In this document: one piece after another, positions 7,464-12,654 of the stretch | Numbering within the stretch: the stretch's first letter is position 1 | Layout: the number at the start of each line of letters is the position of its first letter | DNA from: Actinomycetes bacterium | GTDB taxonomy: Bacteria; Actinomycetota; Actinomycetes; Actinomycetales; Cellulomonadaceae | Reading direction: 5' to 3' | Assembly (NCBI GenBank): GCA_023438885.1 | Contig: JAEXPS010000240.1 | Coordinates: 1 to 15,041 of the forward strand | DNA: 15,041 bases | The notes under the pieces: generated by a model | Database searches by the model: none | What the model was told of the DNA's origin: nothing | The model's input: only the letters and a program-made list of their open reading frames with translations | Position numbers and translations under genes: made by a program

Positions 7464-7607
7464 ACGACACCTCCGGTGACGTGAACGACGAGCGCGCGAA
7501 GGCCGGCGAGCACCACCGGCACGGCGCGGCGTGGGGTTCTGAGCCGCCGGCAGGAACGAGTGCCGATCTCTCGGTGGGCGAACCCCTGCTGTCGGTAGAT
7601 TCCAGCC
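7464..7607 (+). promoter_or_regulatory. Upstream region of the leader ORF/helicase, with a -10-like TAGATT
   Basis: About 144 nt without a convincing gene. TAGATT at 7596-7601 lies 6 nt before the ATG at 7608, the position expected for a leaderless actinobacterial transcript. No good -35 is visible at the right distance, and there is no Shine-Dalgarno sequence. Confidence 0.4.
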
Positions 7608-7697
7608 ATGCCGTTCGGGACGGTCCTCGACGAGTTCGCTGGCGCCCGCGGCCGGGACGACGGCGATCGGCCGTCCCCACGGGAGCCCGAGGCATGA
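7608..7697 (+). CDS. 29-aa leader ORF overlapping the helicase start (ATGA)
   Basis: ATG at 7608 reads MPFGTVLDEFAGARGRDD... for 29 codons and stops at TGA 7695-7697, overlapping the helicase ATG (7694-7696) in the classic ATGA coupling arrangement. Most third positions are G or C, but that is weak evidence in this genome. It begins 6 nt after TAGATT, so it may be the first, leaderless ORF of the transcript, handing ribosomes to the helicase gene. I do not recognise the peptide. It may be a true leader, a remnant of a longer gene, or chance. Confidence 0.4.
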   Translation: MPFGTVLDEFAGARGRDDGDRPSPREPEA

Positions 7698-9430
7698 GCG
7701 GGTTCAAGGTCGAGCCGTTCCGCTTCACGCCCGGCCAGGTCGATGCCTGGGGCCGGCTCGACCCGAAGCATCGCAACTGGCCCGTGGTCTACGCGCTGGA
7801 CGACGAGAGCCGCGTCTACGTCGGGCAGACCTCCTCGGCCCTGTCGCGGCTCCGGCAGCACCTTGCCAACGACGTGAAGCGCACGCTGACGCGCGCCCGG
7901 ATCGTCATCGACGACGAGTTCAACCAGTCCGTGTGCCTGGACCTGGAGTCGCACCTCATCGGGTGGTTCGCGGGCGAGGGCAGGCTGAGCCCGCTCAACG
8001 GCAACGGCGGGATGAGCGGTGCTGACTACTTCGACCGCGCGCGGTACCGCGAGATGTTCAAGGACGTGTTCGAGGCTCTTCGTTCCGAAGGCCTGTTCTC
8101 GCATGACATCGAGTGGATCCAGAACCAAGACCTCTTCAAGCTCTCGCCGTTCAAGGCGTTGACCGACGACCAGCGGGTCGCTGTGTTCGACCTGGTCAGT
8201 GGCCTGTTCGAGCGGCTCGAGCGCGGAATCGACAGCACGAGCGTCATCGAGGGCGGCCCGGGGACCGGGAAGACGGTCGTCGCGATCTTCCTCATGAAGC
8301 TGTTGGCCGACATCAGGGATGCCGCCGACGGTGCCGAGCCACCGGACGGCGACTCGCTCTTCTCGGACTTCTTCATCGAGGGCTACCGCGAGGTGCTCCA
8401 CGACTTCCGGATGGCGCTCGTCGTGCCGCAGCAGTCGTTGCGCGCATCGGTCAAGCGGGTGTTCAGCAAGACGCCGGGGCTCTCGCCGGGAATGGTGCTG
8501 ACGCCGTTCCAGGTCGGGGAGTCGGACCAGCCGTTCGACCTGCTCATCGTCGACGAGGCCCACCGGCTCGGGCAGCGTGCCGCACAGCCGTTCCCGGCGC
8601 TCAACACCAAGTTCGTCGCGATCAACGAGCGGCTGTTCGGCGGCGACGACCGCACGATCACCCAGCTCGACTGGGTCCGCGCCCAGAGCGCCCATCGCCT
8701 GCTGCTGCTCGACAGGGAGCAGTCGATCCGACCCTCCGACCTGCCGTCTCGCACGCTGGACGGTCTCGTCGCGACGGCCAGGGCCGAGCACTCCCACTAC
8801 ACGCTGACCACCCAGATGCGGGTCCGCGCGGGTGAGGACTACATCGGTTACGCCCGAGCCCTCGTCTCGAACACCCCGCCCGCCGACCGCCGGTACTTCG
8901 CGGACTACGAGCTCGCGCTGTTCGACGACTTCGGGGCGATGCAGGACGCCATCGTCGCGAAGGACCGTTCCGAGGGGCTCGCGCGCTGCGTGGCGGGCTT
9001 CGCGTGGCCGTGGACGACCAAGGGAGTGGACGGCGATCCCTCTGCCTACGACATCGAGCTCGACGGCCGGCGCCTCCGGTGGAACGTCAAGCCCGTCGAC
9101 TGGATCAACTCCTCCGGCTCGCTCCACGAGATGGGATCGATCCACACGGTCCAGGGCTACGACCTCAACTACGCGGGGGTGGTGATCGGTCCCGACCTGC
9201 GCCTCGATGCGCCGTCCGGCCGGCTGCGGATCGACCGAGACTCCTACTTCGACACCCGCGGCAAGGCCAACAACGGGATGCTGGGCATCACGTACTCGGA
9301 CGACGACCTGCTGGTGTTCATCTCGAACGTCTACGGCGTGCTGCTCACCCGTGGCATCAGGGGGACGTACGTCTACGTCTGCGACCCGGTGCTCCGCGCC
9401 CGGTTCCGCCGGCTCATGGCGAGCCGCTGA
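7694..9430 (+). CDS. GIY-YIG nuclease / DUF2075 (SF1, Schlafen-like) helicase fusion
   Basis: A 578-aa two-domain protein, probably a nucleic-acid-cleaving ATPase. The N-terminus is GIY-YIG-like: VVY (31-33), VYVGQT (41-46), SRLRQHL (51-57), a candidate catalytic Glu in DLESHLIGWF (E85) and LNGNGG (101-106). The C-terminal helicase starts at LTDDQRVAVFDLV (157-168), with Walker A GGPGTGKT (187-194), Walker B LLIVDEAHR (283-291), LLLLDREQSI (336-345, motif-III-like), TTQMR (372-376), HTVQGYDLNYAGVVIG (484-499) and LLTRGIRGTYVYV (550-562, Arg finger region). This matches the DUF2075 family. ATG 7694 is chosen for the GGGAG 8 nt upstream and the family-like start. It lies just after repeat array 2 and before a small hypothetical gene. 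A role in phage defence or DNA processing is inferred from architecture, not shown. Confidence 0.9.
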   Translation: MSGFKVEPFRFTPGQVDAWGRLDPKHRNWPVVYALDDESRVYVGQTSSALSRLRQHLANDVKRTLTRARIVIDDEFNQSVCLDLESHLIGWFAGEGRLSPLNGNGGMSGADYFDRARYREMFKDVFEALRSEGLFSHDIEWIQNQDLFKLSPFKALTDDQRVAVFDLVSGLFERLERGIDSTSVIEGGPGTGKTVVAIFLMKLLADIRDAADGAEPPDGDSLFSDFFIEGYREVLHDFRMALVVPQQSLRASVKRVFSKTPGLSPGMVLTPFQVGESDQPFDLLIVDEAHRLGQRAAQPFPALNTKFVAINERLFGGDDRTITQLDWVRAQSAHRLLLLDREQSIRPSDLPSRTLDGLVATARAEHSHYTLTTQMRVRAGEDYIGYARALVSNTPPADRRYFADYELALFDDFGAMQDAIVAKDRSEGLARCVAGFAWPWTTKGVDGDPSAYDIELDGRRLRWNVKPVDWINSSGSLHEMGSIHTVQGYDLNYAGVVIGPDLRLDAPSGRLRIDRDSYFDTRGKANNGMLGITYSDDDLLVFISNVYGVLLTRGIRGTYVYVCDPVLRARFRRLMASR

Positions 9431-9524
9431 TCCGTCTGTGCCATGAGCGGCCTACGCCGTCGAGAGCGGCGAGGGTTGCTGTGGTTGCCGGATACGCTCC
9501 CTCCACACGTGTGAGGAGATCGGC

Positions 9525-9977
9525 ATGGCGTCAGGTGCGGTGGCAAAGGGTGCCGGGCTCGCCGCGAAGGCGGCGTGGCCGCTGGTCAAGAAGGGCGCGC
9601 TGGCGCTCGCCCTGGCCTACGCGCAGAACGAGACCGTGCAGCGCTACGTGCACGACCTCAGCGGCAAGTTCGGCGACGCGATGAAGGCGAAGACGCCGGA
9701 GGCCCGGATCCGCAAGTCCCTGGAGGCGGTCCGCAGCCACGCGCAGCGGCTTCTCGACGCGCACGACGCCGGCGACTCGTCGGTCGATGACACTCAGGCG
9801 AAGGTCTGGCTGAAGCGCGCGGACCAGATCGAGAGCGCGCTGGCCGTCGCCACGAACGAAGCCAAGGCATCGCGCAAGGAGCACGTCAAGCAGATCGACG
9901 CGATGGCCGCGACCCTCTCGAACGACGTGATCGCGTCGCTCGTCGAGCTCGGCGACTCGGAGCCCGGCCAGCCCTGA
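9525..9977 (+). CDS. Hypothetical 150-aa Ala/Lys-rich helical protein
   Basis: Not recognised. ATG 9525 has a strong GAGGAG about 8 nt upstream. The N-terminal 35 residues are Ala/Gly-rich and mildly hydrophobic (GAVAKGAGLAAKAAWPLVKK, then GALALALAYAQNE), possibly an amphipathic membrane-associating helix. The rest is charged and helical (RIRKSLEAVRSHAQRLLDAH, AKVWLKRADQIESALAV, KEHVKQIDAMAATLSNDV), suggesting a coiled coil. No catalytic motif is visible. It lies 94 nt after the GIY-YIG/helicase gene on the same strand, so it could be cotranscribed, but it has its own ribosome binding site. Real coding is supported by the SD, base use and absence of a better frame. Confidence 0.7.
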   Translation: MASGAVAKGAGLAAKAAWPLVKKGALALALAYAQNETVQRYVHDLSGKFGDAMKAKTPEARIRKSLEAVRSHAQRLLDAHDAGDSSVDDTQAKVWLKRADQIESALAVATNEAKASRKEHVKQIDAMAATLSNDVIASLVELGDSEPGQP

Positions 9978-10011
9978 TCGGGCCCTCAGGCTCCCGCGCG
10001 CCCGCGGCGAT

Positions 10012-10040
10012 TTGGGGGCTGCCGCGCGGTCGGGTAACCT
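10012..10040 (+). promoter_or_regulatory. Probable promoter of the initiator tRNA
   Basis: TTGGGG (10012-10017) and TAACCT (10035-10040) are spaced 17 bp apart, 11 nt before the mature tRNA 5' end. The spacing and position are right for a housekeeping promoter; the boxes are only partial matches to consensus. Confidence 0.5.
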
Positions 10041-10051
10041 GTACGGGCCGA

Positions 10052-10125
10052 CGCGGGGTGGAGCAGCTCGGTAGCTCGCTGGGCTCATAACCCAGAGGTC
10101 GCAGGTTCAAATCCTGCCCCCGCTA
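10052..10125 (+). tRNA. Initiator tRNA-Met (CAT)
   Basis: A full 74-nt cloverleaf. Acceptor CGCGGGG/CCCCGCT; D arm GAGC/GCTC; anticodon arm CTGGG-CTCATAA-CCCAG with anticodon CAT; variable AGGTC; T arm GCAGG-TTCAAAT-CCTGC; discriminator A. The three consecutive G:C pairs (GGG/CCC) in the anticodon stem and the unpaired 1:72 position (C1 against T72) are hallmarks of the formylated initiator rather than elongator tRNA-Met. CCA is not encoded (CTC follows). No copy of its 3' end was seen elsewhere in the window, so there is no sign of use as an integration site here. Confidence 0.97.
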
Positions 10126-10142
10126 CTCATCGCAGCACGTCA

Positions 10143-10176
10143 GAGGCCCTTTTGCTCGGAAGAGCGGGAGGGCCTC
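10143..10176. terminator. Hairpin after the tRNA
   Basis: GAGGCCC (10143-10149) pairs with GGGCCTC (10170-10176), and an inner GCTC/GAGC (10154-10157/10162-10165) closes the loop. It begins 17 nt after the tRNA and is a plausible terminator. There is no T-tract after it on the + strand. Confidence 0.5.
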
Positions 10177-10272
10177 GGGCGTTCAGGTGCGCACCGTGTA
10201 CGCAAAGTCCACCCCGAACCGCGTGAGATGAACGTGGGCGTGTCGTTGACCGCCGTCCGGCGCCTGATCGGG

Positions 10273-10811
10273 TCACCGCTCCATCAGCGTGGCCCAGGCG
10301 ACTATCAGTCGTCCTCGTTGGTGCGCGTGGCGGCTGCTGCGCGCCGGCGTCGTCGCGCATCTGCCCGGTGTGGCGGGCCCGAGATCCTTGACTGCCCACG
10401 CAACGCCGTTGAGGGTGCCGGGAGGGACGGCAAGGCTGGCGCGGATGTCGGCGGGATCGACTGCGTAACGCAGCGTGGGGATGGGGCCAAACGGCCCGCG
10501 CGCATCGCCCACCACGTCGATGTCGCCTTCGACGTAGGCGCGGACGTCTGTCGCGACCGTCGGTCCGCTGTTGCCGACCAGGAGCAGCAGCTGCGCGTGC
10601 TCGTCGGGCCGGAGGTCGACCCACACGTACGGCTGCGCCGCGTCCTCGTGCATCTGTGTCTGGATCAACGTCTGCCCCGTTGCCGCGCTCGCGGCCCCTT
10701 GGGAGGACCAGGCAGACCACCGGCCACGACGAGTGCGAAGGCGGCGATGACGAACCCTGCAGTCTGCTCGGGGCCGACCGGACCGTTCCTGACGGCTGGA
10801 GTGGACCGCAT
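10273..10811 (-). pseudogene. Decayed membrane-anchored protein gene (frameshifted, probably internally deleted)
   Basis: The minus strand reads like one gene split between frames. From an ATG at 10811 a short N-terminus leads to a hydrophobic anchor, GFVIAAFALVVAGG (about 10712-10765), but this frame stops at 10665. A second frame, open from about 10670 and lacking an ATG of its own until 10653, continues with QTQMHEDAAQPYVWVDLRPD, LLLLVGNSGPTVATDVRAYV and GPFGPIPTLRYAVDPADIR, ending at 10273. The NSGPTVA-V segment after a PYVWVD start resembles an uncharacterised actinobacterial anchored-protein family. In that family I recall a longer stretch between these blocks, suggesting an internal deletion. 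The C-terminal 30 residues look out of frame. A true start by TTG at 10668 with loss of the anchor is the alternative. Confidence 0.45.
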
Positions 10812-10840
10812 CTCGACGCCTGTCGGATGCCGTTCTACCC

Positions 10841-10892
10841 GTCCGAATCCCACCGACCTGTCAGCGGCTTGTCCGATTCCCACCTATCTGTC
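10841..10892. repeat. Two 22-bp direct repeats at 30-bp spacing upstream of comB
   Basis: Copies at 10841-10862 and 10871-10892 begin GTCCGAATCCCACC and GTCCGATTCCCACC and differ at three positions over 22 bp. They end 32 nt before the comB -10-like box. Parts of the unit recur inverted just after comB (11760-11779). Confidence 0.75.
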
Positions 10893-10923
10893 CGCGAGGA
10901 GGGCGCCGGATTCCTCTCGCCTC

Positions 10924-10929
10924 TAGGGT
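10924..10929 (+). promoter_or_regulatory. -10-like box of a leaderless comB transcript
   Basis: TAGGGT lies 7 nt before the GTG at 10937. No ribosome binding site is present between them and no clear -35 is visible. Confidence 0.4.
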
Positions 10930-10936
10930 TCGGTAC

Positions 10937-11752
10937 GTGAGTGAGGCGTTCGGCCAGGGAAGCTACCCGGTGCGCCTCGACTGGGGACCGGTCGGCGCCG
11001 TGAGGTGCCGCGCCGACTGGACCGTGGTGGTGGACGTCCTGAGCTTCTCGACCGCGGTCACCGTTGCGGTCGAACGGGGCACACGGGTGATTCCCAGTCC
11101 CTGGGACGGCGAGCGGGCCCGGGCCGCCGCGGCCAACCACGGGGCCACCCTGGCCGTGGGACGGCTCGAGGCGACGAAGGAGGGCGCCGTCGTCGTACCG
11201 TCGCTGTCTCCAGCCGCGCTCCTCGAGCTCCCGCCCGTCGGGCGTCTCGTGCTCCCCTCGCCCAACGGGTCGACCATCGTCCTGGAGGCCGTGGCTACGG
11301 GGTCGACCGTGGTCGCCGGCTGCCTGCGCAACGCACGCGCGGTCGCGGCTCGGTTGGCGCGCGCCCTGGACGTCGGGCACAGCGTCGGGGTGATCGCGGC
11401 CGGAGAGCGGTGGGACCTCGACCGCTCCCTACGCCCCGCACTCGAGGATCACGTTGGCGCCGGGGCGATCCTCTCGCACCTGGAAGCGATGGGGTACGGG
11501 GACACCTTCAGCCCCGAGGCGACAGCCGCGGGTGCCTTGTTCCGCGCGTCGGCCATGTCACTGGAACGGCTCCTGCACGAGTGCGTCGGCGGTCGTGAGC
11601 TATCTGAGAGGGGCTTCGCGGCCGACGTCACCGTCGCCGCCGCCCTAGACGCCTCGGCGACCGTTCCCGTAATCGTCAACGGAGCATTCGTCGATGATCA
11701 CGAGATGACACGCCATGATCAGGGGCGGCGCCCTCCGCGGCGGGAAGAGTGA
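10937..11752 (+). CDS. comB: ComB-family 2-phosphosulfolactate phosphatase homologue
   Basis: A 271-aa soluble protein of the ComB family, which in methanogens removes phosphate from 2-phosphosulfolactate (EC 3.1.3.71) in coenzyme M synthesis. Family blocks seen: TVVVDVLSFSTAVTVAVERG (29-48), LVLPSPNGSTI (104-114), GCLRNARAVA (128-137), IAAGERWDLDRSLRPALED (153-171), GAGAI (174-178) and GRELSERGFAADV (219-231). The start is the GTG at 10937 (a GTG four bases later is out of frame), apparently leaderless. Actinobacteria are not known to make coenzyme M by this route, so the bacterial role is open; no other sulfolactate gene is in the window. The final ~20 residues (HDQGRRPPRREE) are a non-family basic tail. 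The gene is flanked by related inverted repeats. Confidence 0.9.
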   Translation: MSEAFGQGSYPVRLDWGPVGAVRCRADWTVVVDVLSFSTAVTVAVERGTRVIPSPWDGERARAAAANHGATLAVGRLEATKEGAVVVPSLSPAALLELPPVGRLVLPSPNGSTIVLEAVATGSTVVAGCLRNARAVAARLARALDVGHSVGVIAAGERWDLDRSLRPALEDHVGAGAILSHLEAMGYGDTFSPEATAAGALFRASAMSLERLLHECVGGRELSERGFAADVTVAAALDASATVPVIVNGAFVDDHEMTRHDQGRRPPRREE

Positions 11753-11773
11753 CGATCTGGGGATTCGGACAGG

Positions 11774-11800
11774 TAGGTGAGACGCGACGCGTCCCACCTA
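11774..11800. terminator. 13-bp near-perfect palindrome after comB
   Basis: TAGGTGAGACGCG (11774-11786) and CGCGTCCCACCTA (11788-11800) are reverse complements except one position, centred on 11787. It begins 21 nt after the comB stop. It could be a terminator hairpin for comB or a binding site; no T-tract follows. Confidence 0.5.
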
Positions 11801-11804
11801 GTTA

Positions 11805-11840
11805 TCCACCTGCAGTCACGGGTCCACCTGCAGTCAGGGG
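11805..11840 (+). repeat. Two tandem 18-bp repeats
   Basis: TCCACCTGCAGTCACGGG (11805-11822) is followed directly by TCCACCTGCAGTCAGGGG (11823-11840), 17 of 18 identical. They sit in the 211-nt gap between comB and the HTH gene. The first overlaps TTATCCACC (11802-11810), one base off a DnaA box, which alone means little. Confidence 0.8.
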
Positions 11841-11902
11841 CTCGTGCGCAGACAACTTGCTCGAGTTCCTACAGCGCCTGCGGGTCATCGCGCCGTTCGC
11901 CC

Positions 11903-11960
11903 TAAGCAAGTCATCTTGACAACCACCCGTTTGTCAAGTGTGCTTGCTTATGTGAGCAAG
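11903..11960. promoter_or_regulatory. Nested symmetric operator with consensus -35 box upstream of the HTH/Clp-N/MFS operon
   Basis: TAAGCAAG (11903-11910), four bases, CTTGACAA (11915-11922), eight bases, TTGTCAAG (11931-11938), four bases, CTTGCTTA (11943-11950): both arm pairs are exact reverse complements about the same centre. The same bases also form two palindromes CAAG-N4-CTTG (11907-11918 and 11935-11946), 28 bp centre to centre. A third, CTTGCT-N6-AGCAAG, lies at 11943-11960. A perfect -35, TTGACA (11916-11921), is buried within it; the -10 is unclear (TGTGCT at 11939-11944 has 17-bp spacing). Repressor binding here would cover the promoter. Confidence 0.7.
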
Positions 11961-11963
11961 AAG

Positions 11964-12188
11964 ATGCCGCCCCAGCTAGGCGAGATCGCCGATGGGCTCG
12001 CGTCCGTGGTGGCGCTGCGTCAGCGTGCGGACCAACTGGAGGCCGTCGAGGTCGAGCGGGCGATGCGCGCCGGCTGGACCTGGACGCAGGTAGCCGAAGC
12101 CCTCGGCGTGACTCGCCAGGCCGTTCACCAGAAGCACGCGAAGCGCCTGATCGATGCAGGCGTCGACCTGAGGAGGCGCCATGTTTGA
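11964..12188 (+). CDS. Small HTH DNA-binding protein (sigma-70 region-4-like)
   Basis: A 74-aa protein with an N-terminal helix (LGEIADGLASVVALRQRADQ) and a C-terminal helix-turn-helix, WTWTQVAEALGVTRQAVHQK at about 38-57, followed by the basic HAKRL and RRRH. It is likely the local regulator, and the natural candidate to bind the symmetric sites just upstream. The start is unsure: ATG 11964 is used, but GTG 11952 would add SKK-type residues (VSKK), and neither has a good Shine-Dalgarno sequence. A GTG far upstream at 11844 would read through the operator and is rejected. The stop (TGA 12186-12188) overlaps the next gene by eight bases. Proteins of this size and sequence are commonly found in actinobacteria beside a Clp N-domain gene, to my knowledge. 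Confidence 0.85.
   Translation: MPPQLGEIADGLASVVALRQRADQLEAVEVERAMRAGWTWTQVAEALGVTRQAVHQKHAKRLIDAGVDLRRRHV
12171..12176 (+). promoter_or_regulatory. Strong ribosome binding site of the Clp-N gene
   Basis: AGGAGG, a full anti-SD match, lies 4 nt before ATG 12181, inside the last codons of the HTH gene. It fixes the start of the Clp-N gene and shows the two are one operon. Confidence 0.85.
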
Positions 12189-12654
12189 CCGACTGACCGA
12201 CGAGGCCCGTTGGGTCGTCCGCCGCGGGCAGGAGCACGCCCGCGCGAGCGGGGCCACGGCAATCGAGTCCGAGCACCTCTTGGTCGCGCTGAGCGAACGC
12301 GCGGGGTCGCCCGCCCAACGGGTACTCGCTGACGCGGGCCTCACCGCCGAGCGTCTGCTGGGACTCATCGATCAGGAACGCGAGCGGAGCCTGCGGTTTG
12401 CCGGCGTCGAGCCGACTCCGATACCGCGGTCCCCATCGAAGTCATCGCTGGCGCTTGCCACCTCGGCGAAGAGTGTCTTGCGTCGAGCGGTCGTCCCCCA
12501 GTCGCCGCGGAAGGCGATGGGCAACGGCATCGGCTCTACGACGCTGCTGCGCGCCGTCCTCGACCAGGACGCTGGCACTGTCCCGCGCCTGCTTGCGCTT
12601 GCCGGCGTGGACGCGTGGGAACTGCTGGCCGCGCTCGAAAGCGGCGAGCTCTGA
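12181..12654 (+). CDS. Stand-alone Clp N-terminal domain protein
   Basis: A 157-aa protein made only of a Clp_N double repeat, without the AAA+ ATPase modules of ClpA/ClpC or the rest of ClpS. Repeat 1 reads LTDEARWVVRRGQEHARASG, then AIESEHLLVALSE (5-39), as in ClpC (FT..A..V...A...A....I..EHLL..L). Repeat 2 is more diverged: LATSAKSVLRRAV, then GIGSTTLLRAVLD (91-128). In ClpC this domain binds adaptors and substrates, so this protein may be an adaptor, a chaperone-like sensor or a partner of the HTH protein. It starts with an 8-bp overlap with the HTH gene, and its TGA (12652-12654) shares one base with the MFS start. The operon suggests a joint role in regulating the exporter; that is inference. 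Confidence 0.88.
   Translation: MFDRLTDEARWVVRRGQEHARASGATAIESEHLLVALSERAGSPAQRVLADAGLTAERLLGLIDQERERSLRFAGVEPTPIPRSPSKSSLALATSAKSVLRRAVVPQSPRKAMGNGIGSTTLLRAVLDQDAGTVPRLLALAGVDAWELLAALESGEL

Noticed and set aside
7283..9145. 620-codon open frame on the minus strand
   Set aside because: Antisense of the GIY-YIG/helicase gene, whose sense strand carries ordered helicase motifs; the tail runs through repeat array 2.
10052..10125. tRNA gene as an integration (att) site
   Set aside because: No second copy of the tRNA 3' end and no integrase gene in the window.
11802..11810. DnaA box (TTATCCACC)
   Set aside because: A single site one base off consensus, with no cluster, no AT-rich unwinding region and no dnaA/dnaN neighbours.
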